Source: an uncultured Clostridium sp. (GTDB lineage: Bacteria; Bacillota; Clostridia; Peptostreptococcales; Peptostreptococcaceae). From it: a DNA stretch of 16,802 nucleotides. Under the pieces are notes generated by a model. The model saw only the letters and a program-made list of their open reading frames with translations, was not told the origin of the DNA and made no database searches. The stretch lies in assembly GCA_900539645.1 (NCBI GenBank), contig UQCY01000026.1, positions 1 through 16,802 of the forward strand. The letters are read 5' to 3'. Of this stretch, positions 1 to 8,235 are shown in pieces. Positions within the stretch are counted from its first letter, which is position 1. Each line of letters begins with the position of its first letter. A program made the translations under genes and the position numbers.

Positions 1-40
1 ACTTGGGGCGAAGGCCCCTGGGAGAGTAGGACGTAGCCAC
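1..40 (+). rRNA. rrf: 5S ribosomal RNA, 3' end (partial)
   Basis: The first 40 bases match the conserved 3' part of bacterial 5S rRNA: the GGGGCGAAGGCCCC helix region, then GGGAGAGTAGGACG, then the end of the closing stem. The 5' two thirds lie upstream of the window, so this is the end of an rRNA operon read on the + strand. A T-rich stretch follows at about 46-57. The exact 3' end is uncertain by a few bases because the pairing 5' strand is not visible. Confidence 0.88.
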
Positions 41-42
41 GT

Positions 43-180
43 AATCTTTTTTTATTTGTAGAAAATAAAAAATAGTATTTTTATAAGATTGTTAATAAAA
101 CATTATATGTTTATTGATACTATGTAAAAATATAATATTAAAACGATAAAAAGCTTATATATTAAAATGATTAATAATCA
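43..180. other. AT-rich spacer after the rRNA operon
   Basis: This stretch has no open reading frame with a ribosome binding site and no tRNA-like cloverleaf. It is almost entirely A and T. A weak imperfect inverted repeat lies near 94-115, but it is not convincing as a functional element. Confidence 0.5.
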
Positions 181-213
181 TAACTCTCCAATTAAGGAGA
201 GTTATTTTTTTTT
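181..213 (+). terminator. rho-independent terminator of the rRNA operon
   Basis: A perfect 9-bp stem (TAACTCTCC at 181-189 with GGAGAGTTA at 196-204) closes a 6-base loop and is followed by nine T residues at 205-213. It is the first strong intrinsic terminator after the 5S gene, so it probably stops rRNA operon transcripts and insulates pycA from rRNA promoters. Confidence 0.9.
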
Positions 214-281
214 GAAAATTTCAAAAAAATCACTTATTTATTAATAAATTTAAAAATAAAAGTAAAAAGCCGTTTAATTAG

Positions 282-290
282 TGCTATAAT
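282..290 (+). promoter_or_regulatory. candidate pycA promoter P1 (extended -10)
   Basis: TGCTATAAT combines a perfect TATAAT hexamer with an upstream TGn, the extended -10 form of a vegetative sigma-A promoter. No good -35 hexamer is seen at 17 bp. Transcription from here would give a leader of roughly 185 bases before pycA. Confidence 0.6.
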
Positions 291-340
291 AAACAAGACA
301 CTAAAAAAAATACTATTTACTTTATTTTTGAAAATAAAAA

Positions 341-349
341 TGATATTAT
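341..349 (+). promoter_or_regulatory. candidate pycA promoter P2 (extended -10)
   Basis: TGATATTAT is an extended -10 with one mismatch to TATAAT. A TTGAAA at 328-333 is too close to act as its -35. It is one of three such elements in tandem before pycA, and the weakest call of the three. Confidence 0.35.
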
Positions 350-441
350 TATAGGAAAGTGGGAAAATAATTCTTTATAAAAGAAGATATTTACCTTAGA
401 TTTATATAGTGGAGTCTAATATTTTTAGATAAGGTTAAAAG

Positions 442-450
442 TGATATTAT
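442..450 (+). promoter_or_regulatory. candidate pycA promoter P3 (extended -10)
   Basis: TGATATTAT is preceded by GTTAAAAG, a context shared with the candidate promoters at 4062 and 9351 (TTAAAAA followed by a purine and TGATATAAT). Transcription would begin around 457, giving a short leader that keeps the pycA ribosome binding site intact. Confidence 0.55.
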
Positions 451-482
451 CAATATAAGAATAAATAAGGAGGAATAATCTG

Positions 483-3400
483 ATGACTAAAAAGTTTAAT
501 AAAATACTTGTAGCTAACAGAGGCGAAATAGCTATAAGAATATTTAGAGCATGTTCAGAACTTGGAATAAAAAGTGTAGGTATATATAGTAAAGAAGATA
601 AATATGGATTATTCAGAACTAAAGCTGACGAATCTTACTTAATAGGAGAAGGAAAAGGTCCTATAGATGCATATCTTGATATGGATGGAATAATAGCTCT
701 TGCTAAAAGAAAAAAAGTAGACGCTATACATCCTGGATACGGATTCTTAGCTGAAAATGCAGAATTTGCTAGAAAATGTGAAGAAAATGGAATAACATTC
801 ATAGGTCCATCTTCAGAAGTAATGGATCTTATGGGAGATAAAATAAACTCTAAAAAAATAGCTCATGAGGTAAATGTACAGACTATACCTGGTGTAGAAA
901 AAGCTATAAAATCTACAGCTGAAGCTAAAGAAGTTGCAGCTCAGATAGGTTATCCAGTAATGATAAAAGCTTCTAACGGTGGTGGAGGAAGAGGTATGAG
1001 AATAGTTCACCATGAAGAAGACTTAGAATTAGAATATGAAACAGCTTGTAGTGAATCAAGAAAAGCATTTGGAGAAGACATAATATTCATAGAAAAATAT
1101 ATAGAAGATCCAAAACACATAGAAGTACAGATATTAGGTGACCAGTATGGAAACTTAGTACATCTTTATGAAAGAGACTGCTCTGTACAGAGAAGACATC
1201 AGAAAATAATAGAATACGCACCAGCATTCTCTTTAAGTGAAAAAACTAGACAGGAAATATGTGCTGATGCTGTAAAACTTGCTAAACATGTTGGATACTC
1301 AAGTGCTGGTACATTAGAATTCCTTGTTGATAAACACGGAAACCACTACTTCATAGAAATGAACACAAGAATACAGGTTGAACATACTGTATCTGAAATG
1401 GTAACAGGAATAGACATAGTTCAGAGCCAGATACTAGTTGCAGAAGGATACTCTTTAGATAGCCCTGAAATAGACATAAAATCTCAGGATGACGTACAGC
1501 TTAGAGGATACTCTATACAGTGCCGTGTTACTACTGAAGATCCTAAAAACAACTTCATGCCTGACACAGGAAAAATACAGGTATACAGAACTGGTTCAGG
1601 ATTTGGTATAAGACTTGACGGTGGAAATGGATTTACAGGTGCAAACATAAGCCCATACTACGATAGCTTACTTGTTAAAACAATTTCTTACGATAGAACA
1701 TTCAAAGGAGCTATAAACAAAACTCTAAGATCTATAAAAGAAATGAGAGTCAGAGGGGTTAAAACAAATGTAGGATTCCTTGTAAACGTACTTAACAACC
1801 CTCAGTTTGAAAAAGGTCTATGCTCAACTAAATTCATAGATGAAAACCCAGAACTATTTGACATACAGGAAAGTAAAGACAGAGGAACTAAACTATTACA
1901 GTACATAGGAAACGTAATAGTAAACGAAAATAAATGTGCAGAAAAACCAAGATTTGATGCATTACACGAACCAGACTTATCAAGAGAAGTACCTATAATA
2001 GAAGGAAGTAAAGCTAAATTTGAAAGACTTGGTAAAAAAGCATACATAGAAGGAATAGCAAACGATAAAAAAGTATTACTAACTGATACAACTATGCGTG
2101 ATGCCCATCAGTCATTATTAGCTACTAGATTTAGAACTAATGACTTCCTAAACGTAGCAGAAGCAACTGATAAATATCAGAAAGACTTATTCTCACTTGA
2201 AATGTGGGGTGGAGCTACATACGACGTTGCATACAGATTCCTAAAAGAATCTCCATGGAAAAGACTTCAGAAATTAAGAGAAGCTATACCAGACATAAAC
2301 TTCCAGATGTTACTAAGAGCTTCTAACGCAGTTGGATATAAAAACTATCCAGACAACGTAATAGAAGAATTCATAAAAGCATCTGCAAGAGAAGGAATAG
2401 ACGTATTTAGAATATTCGACTCACTAAACTGGGTAGAAAACATGAAACCATCTATAACTACAGCTCTAGAAACTGGAAAAATAGTAGAAGGTACAATGTG
2501 TTACACAGGAGACATATTAGATAAGAGCAAATCTAAATACAACCTAGAATACTACATAAAAATGGCTAAAGAATTAGAAGCATTAGGTTCTGACATAATA
2601 GCAATAAAAGACATGTCAGGTCTATTAAAACCTTATGCTGCATATACTCTTGTAAAAGAACTTAAAAAAGAAATAAAAGCTCCTATACACCTACATACTC
2701 ACGACACAAGTGGAAATGGTGTTGCACTATGCTTAATGGCAGCAGAAGCAGGAGTAGACATAATAGACTGTGCACTAGAATCAATGGCAGGATTAACAAG
2801 TCAGCCTTCACTAAATGCTATAGTTGAAGCATTAAAACACACAGAAAGAGACACAGGAATAGACTTATACGGATATGATCAGCTTGGAAGATACTACAAA
2901 GATTTAAGAAAAGTATACAAAAGATTTGAATCAGACCTTACAAACTCTTGTGCAGAAATATACAACTTCGAAATACCAGGTGGACAGTACACTAACTTAA
3001 AACCTCAGGCAGATAGCTTAGGACTAGTAGGCAGATTTGATGAAGTAAAAGAAAACTACAAAGTTGCAAATGAAATAGTTGGTGACATAATAAAAGTTAC
3101 TCCATCATCAAAAGTAGTTGGGGACTTAGCAATATTCATGTCTAAAAACAACTTAACAAAAGAAAACATATACGAAGAAGGAAAACACCTTGCATTCCCA
3201 GACTCAGTAGTTGACTACTGCAAAGGTATGATAGGACAGCCAGAAGGTGGAGTACCAAAAGAATTATCAGAGGTAGTACTAAAAGGTGAAGAAGCTATAA
3301 CTGTAAGACCAGGTTCACTTCTACCAGCAGAAGATTTCGATGCTATAAAACAGCACTTAAAAGAAAAATTTGAGCTAAAAGAAGTAACAGACCTTCAGGC

Positions 3401-3926
3401 GATAAGTTATGCATTATATCCAAAAGTATACGAAGAATACTTAGAACATATCAATGAATACAATGAAATATCTAAACTAGAAAGTGACGTATTCTTCTAC
3501 GGATTAAACAAAAATGAAGAATGTGAAGTTGAAATAGAAGAAGGTAAAAACTTAACTATAAGACTTACTGACATAGGAGATGTTAAAGATGACGGATTCA
3601 GAACTGTTGATTTCGAATTAAATGGAATGATGAGATCTGTTGAAATCAAAGATAACAACTTCTCTGGAGCTATAAACCACGTTGAAAAAGCTGACATGGG
3701 AGACCCACTTCAGATAGGTGCAAGTATACCAGGTAAAGTGGTTAAACTTCTTGTAAAAGAAGGAGATGCAGTAACTAAGAACCAACCATTAATAGTAATA
3801 GAAGCTATGAAGATGGAAACTAACATAGTTGCTAAGACTGACGGTGTAATAAAATCTATCAAAGTTGCAGACGGTGACATGGTAGTAGACAAACAGTTAC
3901 TTATGATAATGAAAGAAGCAGAATAA
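483..3926 (+). CDS. pycA: pyruvate carboxylase (EC 6.4.1.1)
   Basis: This biotin- and ATP-dependent cytosolic enzyme carboxylates pyruvate to oxaloacetate, an anaplerotic step. All domains sit in one 1147-residue chain, the usual single-chain length. The biotin carboxylase domain spans about 5-455, with the Gly-rich ATP-grasp loop at 164-173 and EMNTRIQVEH at 292-301. The carboxyltransferase domain spans about 530-810, with TTMRDAHQS at 536-544, the Lys709 expected to be carbamylated (AIKDM), and metal ligands His738 and His740 (HLHTH). The C-terminal biotinyl domain carries EAMKM with biotinyl Lys1110. AAGGAGG at 468-474 fixes the start. The gene appears monocistronic, with its own promoters and terminator. 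About 30 of 31 glutamines use CAG, unusual for such AT-rich DNA and shared with the other housekeeping genes here. Confidence 0.98.
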   Translation: MTKKFNKILVANRGEIAIRIFRACSELGIKSVGIYSKEDKYGLFRTKADESYLIGEGKGPIDAYLDMDGIIALAKRKKVDAIHPGYGFLAENAEFARKCEENGITFIGPSSEVMDLMGDKINSKKIAHEVNVQTIPGVEKAIKSTAEAKEVAAQIGYPVMIKASNGGGGRGMRIVHHEEDLELEYETACSESRKAFGEDIIFIEKYIEDPKHIEVQILGDQYGNLVHLYERDCSVQRRHQKIIEYAPAFSLSEKTRQEICADAVKLAKHVGYSSAGTLEFLVDKHGNHYFIEMNTRIQVEHTVSEMVTGIDIVQSQILVAEGYSLDSPEIDIKSQDDVQLRGYSIQCRVTTEDPKNNFMPDTGKIQVYRTGSGFGIRLDGGNGFTGANISPYYDSLLVKTISYDRTFKGAINKTLRSIKEMRVRGVKTNVGFLVNVLNNPQFEKGLCSTKFIDENPELFDIQESKDRGTKLLQYIGNVIVNENKCAEKPRFDALHEPDLSREVPIIEGSKAKFERLGKKAYIEGIANDKKVLLTDTTMRDAHQSLLATRFRTNDFLNVAEATDKYQKDLFSLEMWGGATYDVAYRFLKESPWKRLQKLREAIPDINFQMLLRASNAVGYKNYPDNVIEEFIKASAREGIDVFRIFDSLNWVENMKPSITTALETGKIVEGTMCYTGDILDKSKSKYNLEYYIKMAKELEALGSDIIAIKDMSGLLKPYAAYTLVKELKKEIKAPIHLHTHDTSGNGVALCLMAAEAGVDIIDCALESMAGLTSQPSLNAIVEALKHTERDTGIDLYGYDQLGRYYKDLRKVYKRFESDLTNSCAEIYNFEIPGGQYTNLKPQADSLGLVGRFDEVKENYKVANEIVGDIIKVTPSSKVVGDLAIFMSKNNLTKENIYEEGKHLAFPDSVVDYCKGMIGQPEGGVPKELSEVVLKGEEAITVRPGSLLPAEDFDAIKQHLKEKFELKEVTDLQAISYALYPKVYEEYLEHINEYNEISKLESDVFFYGLNKNEECEVEIEEGKNLTIRLTDIGDVKDDGFRTVDFELNGMMRSVEIKDNNFSGAINHVEKADMGDPLQIGASIPGKVVKLLVKEGDAVTKNQPLIVIEAMKMETNIVAKTDGVIKSIKVADGDMVVDKQLLMIMKEAE

Positions 3927-3945
3927 TTTAATAAAAATAATAATC

Positions 3946-3988
3946 TAGGGGATAAGTTATTAAACTTATTCCCTATTTTTATTTTTTT
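3946..3988 (+). terminator. pycA rho-independent terminator
   Basis: A 13-bp stem with a single G-U pair (3946-3958 with 3963-3975) closes a 4-base loop. It is followed by a T-rich tract, five T, one A, then seven T. It lies 19 bases after the pycA stop codon. Confidence 0.92.
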
Positions 3989-4061
3989 AGAATATAATAT
4001 ATATAACATTATCATAGGAAAAATTTAGATAAAAAGATTTTAAAACATAATTATTAAAAAG

Positions 4062-4070
4062 TGATATAAT
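4062..4070 (+). promoter_or_regulatory. candidate promoter of the flavodoxin gene
   Basis: TGATATAAT is a perfect -10 with the TGn extension, preceded by TTAAAAAG. No strong -35 is seen. It sits 40 bases before the ATG and directly after the pycA terminator, so it fits an independent transcript. Confidence 0.7.
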
Positions 4071-4109
4071 TTAGTTAATAAAATTATTTATAGAAAAGAG
4101 GAAATAGAT

Positions 4110-4610
4110 ATGAATTATTCAGTTGTTTATGCAACATCTACAGGAAATACAAAATTATTAGCAGATAATGTGGCAGAAGTACTGGGTTCAGAATGTGTTT
4201 ATTTTGGACAGCCAGATGAAAAAGCCAAAAAATCAGATGTAATATTTATAGGATTTTGGACAGATAAGGGAACTTGTAACGAAGAAATAAAAGACTTTAT
4301 ATCAGAATTAAAAGATAAAAAAGTATTCTTATTTGGCTCAGCTGGAGCTGGAGATGAAGACTATCTAAACATGGTAATAAACAATGTAAAAAAAGAAATA
4401 AATAAAAGCTGTGATGTAATCGGCGAATTTATGTGCCAGGGAAAGATGCAGCAAGGAGTAAAAGCTAGATACGAACATATGCTAGAAGAAAAACCAGGTG
4501 ACGAACAAATACTAAGTTTAATTAAAAATTTTGAAGAAGCTTTAAATCACCCTAATGAAGACGATTTAACTAGACTTAAAAATAAAGTAAAAGAAGTAGT
4601 TGGGAAATAA
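4110..4610 (+). CDS. flavodoxin family protein, BilS-like
   Basis: This 166-residue cytosolic protein begins with the flavodoxin fold signature: a beta strand followed by the FMN phosphate loop TSTGNT at residues 9-14. Later segments fit the family, with GFWTDKGTC near 49-57 in the first flavin-ring loop region and FLFGSAGAG near 74-82. Flavodoxins carry electrons in one-electron steps using non-covalent FMN. The segment FMCQGKM followed by a helical tail resembles the BilS-type flavodoxin family associated with bilirubin reductase; this is my recollection of the family and was not searched. No bilirubin reductase gene (bilR) is in the window, so the partner is unknown. AAGAGGAAA at 4096-4104 supports the start. 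The gene stands alone, with an upstream promoter candidate and 194 bases before the next gene. Confidence 0.8.
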   Translation: MNYSVVYATSTGNTKLLADNVAEVLGSECVYFGQPDEKAKKSDVIFIGFWTDKGTCNEEIKDFISELKDKKVFLFGSAGAGDEDYLNMVINNVKKEINKSCDVIGEFMCQGKMQQGVKARYEHMLEEKPGDEQILSLIKNFEEALNHPNEDDLTRLKNKVKEVVGK

Positions 4611-4789
4611 GAAAATTATCATAAAAAGACAAAAAATTAGTTGATAAAAATATTTTTCAAAAAAGTTAAAAAATTTTCAAAATAAAAGAGGAAAACGTAT
4701 TTATATATAGAATTTAATATAGTGTAAAGTTGATTTTCAACTCTACTCAAATTGCAAATTATTTTATTAATAAAAAATTACTATTCTCA

Positions 4790-4797
4790 AAGGTGGG
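4790..4797 (+). promoter_or_regulatory. ribosome binding site that fixes the EF-G-like start
   Basis: AAGGTGGG lies 7 bases before the ATG at 4805. The reading frame is open further upstream to a TTG at 4730, but that TTG has no comparable site. Homologues begin near MKVYDSKMIRNVAILG, so 4805 is preferred. Confidence 0.85.
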
Positions 4798-4804
4798 TGT
4801 TCAT

Positions 4805-6730
4805 ATGAAAGTATATGATAGCAAAATGATAAGAAATGTAGCAATATTAGGTCACAGTGGATGTGGGAAAACAAATCTTATAGAAACAATATCTCACGTA
4901 GCAAATGCAAAAAAAATACCTAAACTTACTGCAAAAGCAAATATGACTTATAGTATGGGTCTTATTCCAATAGAATACGACGACTATAAATTCAATTTAC
5001 TGGACACTCCAGGTTATTCTGATTTCAGCGGTGATGTTATATCAGCTCTAAAAGTATGTGATTTAGCAGTTATAGTAATAGATGCAACAGATCCATTACA
5101 GGTAGGAACTGAAAAAGCAATAGAGCTTACTGAAGGAATACCAAAATTAATGTTTATAAATAAAATAGATAATGAAAAAGCTAGATATAAAGACGTTATA
5201 GAAATGCTAAACGGAAAATTCGCTCATAAAATAATAGCTATGATAAGCCCAATATACAAAGACAAAAAATTCTGCGGACTACACAATGTTTTTGAAAATG
5301 TAGACGACTTAGAAGGCGAATTCAAAGAACAGGCAATAAGCATGAAAGAAGCTCTTATGGAATTAATAGCTGAAACTGACGACGAAACTTTAGAAAAATA
5401 CTTCAGCGGAGAAGAATTAACTAAAGAAGAAATACAGAAAGGTATAATCATAGGAGTCCACAAAGGCGACATAATACCAGTTATATCTGGATCAACTATA
5501 AATAACGTAGGAACAAAAGAAATAATAGACACTATATCAAGTTATATAGAACCTACATATCTTGACAATGAAAGTCCATTCAAAGGACAGGTATTCAAAA
5601 CTGTAGTAGACCCATTCGTAGGAAAAATGTCTTACATAAAAATAGTTCAGGGTACAGTTAAAAAAGAAACAGAAGTATATAACCTAAACAGAGAAGTAAA
5701 AGATAAATTAGCAAATATATACTCTATAAACGGAAGCGAACTTATAGAACTTGAATCAGCAAAAGCAGGAGATATAATAATAGTTGCTAAATCTCCAACA
5801 CTAAAAACAGGAGATACTATATCTACTTGCAAAGATGAAATACCAGAAGATGAAATAAACTTCCCTAAACCACAGATATACTATGCTGTTAGCCCTAAAA
5901 ACAAAAACGACGATGAAAAAGTTGGAACAATATTATCAAAACTAACAGAAGAAGATCCAACTCTTGATTTCTACAGAAATGCTGAAACAAAACAGGCTCT
6001 TCTAGGTGGACAGGGTGAACTTCATCTAAAAACAATAATAAACAAAATGAAAGACAAATTCGGTACAGAAGTAGAACTTAGCGACCTTAAAGTTGCATAT
6101 AGAGAAACAATAAAAGGTAAATCAGATGTTCAAGGAAAACATAAAAAACAGTCTGGTGGACATGGACAGTACGGAGATGTAAAAATCAGATTTGAAAGAT
6201 GTGAAAATGAATTCGAATTTGATGAAGAAATATTCGGTGGTTCAGTTCCAAAACAGTACATACCAGCAGTTGAAAAAGGATTAAAAGAAAGTATGGCAAA
6301 AGGTATACTAGCTGGATACCCAGTAAGTAACATAAAAGCTACTCTTTATGATGGTTCTTATCACGATGTTGACTCTTCTGAAATGGCATTCAAAATGGCA
6401 GCTTCTATAGCATTCAAAAAAGGTATGGAAGAAGCACAGCCAGTACTTCTTGAACCAATCATGAAACTTTCTATAACAATACCAGATGAATACATGGGAG
6501 ATGTTATGGGAGATATAAACAAGAGAAGAGGTAAAATACTAGGTATGGAACCTACTGACAACGGAAAACAGTTATTAATAGCTGAAGCTCCTCAGGCAGA
6601 AACATTCAAATATGCAATAGACTTAAGAGCTATGACTCAGGGTAGAGGATACTTTGAAATGGAATTTGCTAGATATGCAGAAGTTCCTAACCAGATAGCT
6701 GAAAAAATAATAGCAGCAGCTAAAAAATAA
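4805..6730 (+). CDS. EF-G-like translational GTPase (EF-G2 type)
   Basis: This 641-residue translation-factor GTPase is shorter than canonical EF-G (about 690). Visible G motifs are the P-loop GHSGCGKT at 16-23, the G3 motif DTPGYSDF at 67-74, and NKID at 119-122. EF-G-type domains II to V follow, including the domain IV signature region with SGGHGQYGDV. Two features mark it as a paralogue rather than the housekeeping factor. Tyr71 replaces the catalytic His of DTPGH, a change typical of EF-G2-like proteins. The switch I region between P-loop and G3 is only 43 residues and lacks the RGIT motif. Its role is not established; EF-G2-type proteins bind GTP and ribosomes, but their cellular task is unclear. 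It is flanked by its own terminator. Any promoter in the AT-rich leader before it is weak and I could not assign one. Confidence 0.85.
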   Translation: MKVYDSKMIRNVAILGHSGCGKTNLIETISHVANAKKIPKLTAKANMTYSMGLIPIEYDDYKFNLLDTPGYSDFSGDVISALKVCDLAVIVIDATDPLQVGTEKAIELTEGIPKLMFINKIDNEKARYKDVIEMLNGKFAHKIIAMISPIYKDKKFCGLHNVFENVDDLEGEFKEQAISMKEALMELIAETDDETLEKYFSGEELTKEEIQKGIIIGVHKGDIIPVISGSTINNVGTKEIIDTISSYIEPTYLDNESPFKGQVFKTVVDPFVGKMSYIKIVQGTVKKETEVYNLNREVKDKLANIYSINGSELIELESAKAGDIIIVAKSPTLKTGDTISTCKDEIPEDEINFPKPQIYYAVSPKNKNDDEKVGTILSKLTEEDPTLDFYRNAETKQALLGGQGELHLKTIINKMKDKFGTEVELSDLKVAYRETIKGKSDVQGKHKKQSGGHGQYGDVKIRFERCENEFEFDEEIFGGSVPKQYIPAVEKGLKESMAKGILAGYPVSNIKATLYDGSYHDVDSSEMAFKMAASIAFKKGMEEAQPVLLEPIMKLSITIPDEYMGDVMGDINKRRGKILGMEPTDNGKQLLIAEAPQAETFKYAIDLRAMTQGRGYFEMEFARYAEVPNQIAEKIIAAAKK

Positions 6731-6774
6731 AACTAATTGAACAAAAAACTTAGAGTTTAACATAATATTTTAAG

Positions 6775-6821
6775 ATATTGTCCTATATATATGATAAAAT
6801 TATATAGGACAATATTTTTTT
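6775..6821 (+). terminator. strong terminator after the EF-G-like gene
   Basis: A perfect 15-bp inverted repeat (6775-6789 with 6801-6815) closes an 11-base loop and is followed by seven T residues at 6815-6821. It lies 44 bases after the stop codon and ends 27 bases before radA. The stem is only AT-moderate, with a TTGTCC/GGACAA core. Confidence 0.88.
6792..6800 (+). promoter_or_regulatory. candidate radA promoter inside the terminator loop
   Basis: The loop of the hairpin holds TGATAAAAT, an extended -10-like element. An alternative pairing is TTGTCC at 6778-6783 as -35 with TATATA at 6801-6806 as -10, spaced 17 bp. Either would start radA transcription inside or after the 3' arm, so the radA transcript itself would not fold the terminator. 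Confidence 0.45.
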
Positions 6822-6848
6822 GGGGAAATATAGAAAAAGGAATAGATT

Positions 6849-8228
6849 ATGGCAAAAATAAAAACAAAATACGTATGTCAGTCATGTGGATATGAAAATC
6901 CAAAATGGCTAGGAAAATGTCCTGAATGTATGAAATGGAATACATTTGTGGAGGAAATAGAAGATAAAAGTTCAAAAAGTAATCACAGAGAAACATTTGT
7001 AATAGATAAATCATCACAGAAACCTGTAAACATAAACTCAATAACAATAAAACACGAAGAAAGATTCTCTAGTGGAATAAATGAGTTAAACAGAGTATTA
7101 GGTGGTGGAATAGTTAGAGGATCACTTGTACTTGTAGGTGGAGACCCTGGAATTGGTAAATCTACACTACTTCTACAGGTATCTGAAAGTGTTGCACAGT
7201 CAGGCAAAAAAGTTCTGTACATATCTGGAGAAGAATCAGAATCTCAGATAAAAATGAGAGCCGAAAGATTAAATGCAAAATCAGAAAATCTGTATATAAT
7301 GGCAGAAAACAACTTAAACATAATAGAACATAACTTAGAAGGATTTGACCCTGACCTTATAATACTGGATTCAATTCAGACTGTATTTACACCGGATATA
7401 GCTTCGGCGCCGGGAACAGTTAGCCAGATAAAAGAGGGTACCTCTAGATTTATGAGAATTTCTAAAAAAATGGGAATATCTACATTTGTTGTTGGACACG
7501 TTACAAAAGAAGGAGCTTTAGCAGGTCCAAAGATAATGGAGCACATGGTCGATACAGTACTTTACTTTGAAGGTGAGAGATATAACACTTACAGACTTAT
7601 AAGAGCTGTAAAAAATAGATTTGGTTCTACAAATGAACTAGGTGTATTTGAAATGAGTGAAAAAGGACTACAAGAGCTTGAAAACCCATCAAAAGCACTT
7701 ATATCAGAAAAACCAGAAAACGCATCTGGTTCTGTAATAGTATCGACTGTAGAGGGAACAAGACCGATGTTATTAGAGCTTCAAGCACTTGTATCGCCGA
7801 CTAGCTTTGGTATACCTAGAAGAACAGCTACAGGAATAGACTTTAACAGGGTAAATCTACTACTTGCGGTGCTTGAAAAAAGAGCTGGAATGCAGATACA
7901 AAATCAAGACGTATATCTAAACATAGTAGGTGGAATAAAGATAAATGAGCCGTCTATGGATTTAGGTGTTATACTAGCAGTTGCATCTGGCTTTAGAAAC
8001 ATACCTATAAGCGGAGAAGTTGCTGTTACTGGAGAAGTTGGACTTACTGGAGAAATAAGGGGAGTAAGCTACATTGAAAAAAGAATATCTGAATGCAGAA
8101 AATTAGGCTTCAAAAAAATAATAATTCCAAAGTCTAATTATGAAGCTGTAAAAGATGTAAAAGGTATAGAAATATGGCCAGTTGAAAATGTAAGACAGGC
8201 TATAAATATGGTATTGAGAGGAGAGTAG
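6849..8228 (+). CDS. radA: DNA repair protein RadA (Sms)
   Basis: RadA is a RecA-like, DnaB-related ATPase that promotes branch migration and processing of recombination intermediates. The 459 residues have the standard layout. The N-terminal zinc finger uses Cys10, Cys13, Cys24 and Cys27. The ATPase core has Walker A GDPGIGKST at 98-106 and Walker B IILD at 171-174, and the RadA-specific KNRFG motif is at 255-259. A C-terminal Lon-protease-like domain, without an expected protease function, starts at about 290. The start at 6849 follows an AAAAAGGA site. The gene is 7 bases from disA and surely co-transcribed with it. In Bacillus subtilis RadA physically interacts with DisA and lowers its cyclase activity, which fits this pairing. 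Confidence 0.97.
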   Translation: MAKIKTKYVCQSCGYENPKWLGKCPECMKWNTFVEEIEDKSSKSNHRETFVIDKSSQKPVNINSITIKHEERFSSGINELNRVLGGGIVRGSLVLVGGDPGIGKSTLLLQVSESVAQSGKKVLYISGEESESQIKMRAERLNAKSENLYIMAENNLNIIEHNLEGFDPDLIILDSIQTVFTPDIASAPGTVSQIKEGTSRFMRISKKMGISTFVVGHVTKEGALAGPKIMEHMVDTVLYFEGERYNTYRLIRAVKNRFGSTNELGVFEMSEKGLQELENPSKALISEKPENASGSVIVSTVEGTRPMLLELQALVSPTSFGIPRRTATGIDFNRVNLLLAVLEKRAGMQIQNQDVYLNIVGGIKINEPSMDLGVILAVASGFRNIPISGEVAVTGEVGLTGEIRGVSYIEKRISECRKLGFKKIIIPKSNYEAVKDVKGIEIWPVENVRQAINMVLRGE

Positions 8229-8235
8229 TTAGTAC

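Noticed and set aside
43..482. Riboswitch or tRNA gene before pycA
   Set aside because: No cloverleaf, T-loop or recognisable riboswitch core was seen; only the terminator and promoter-like elements are supported.
3710..4015. Antisense frame of about 100 codons over the pycA 3' end
   Set aside because: It runs through the pycA biotin domain and the terminator on the opposite strand, with no ribosome binding site or recognisable protein. It is a shadow of the real gene.
4638..4662. Possible terminator after the flavodoxin gene
   Set aside because: The TTGATAAAAATATTTTTCAA symmetry is all A/T and not followed by a clear T-tract, so it is too weak to call.
4730..4804. TTG-started N-terminal extension of the EF-G-like protein
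   Set aside because: The extra 25 residues have no supporting ribosome binding site and no resemblance to family N-termini, while AAGGTGGG precedes ATG 4805.
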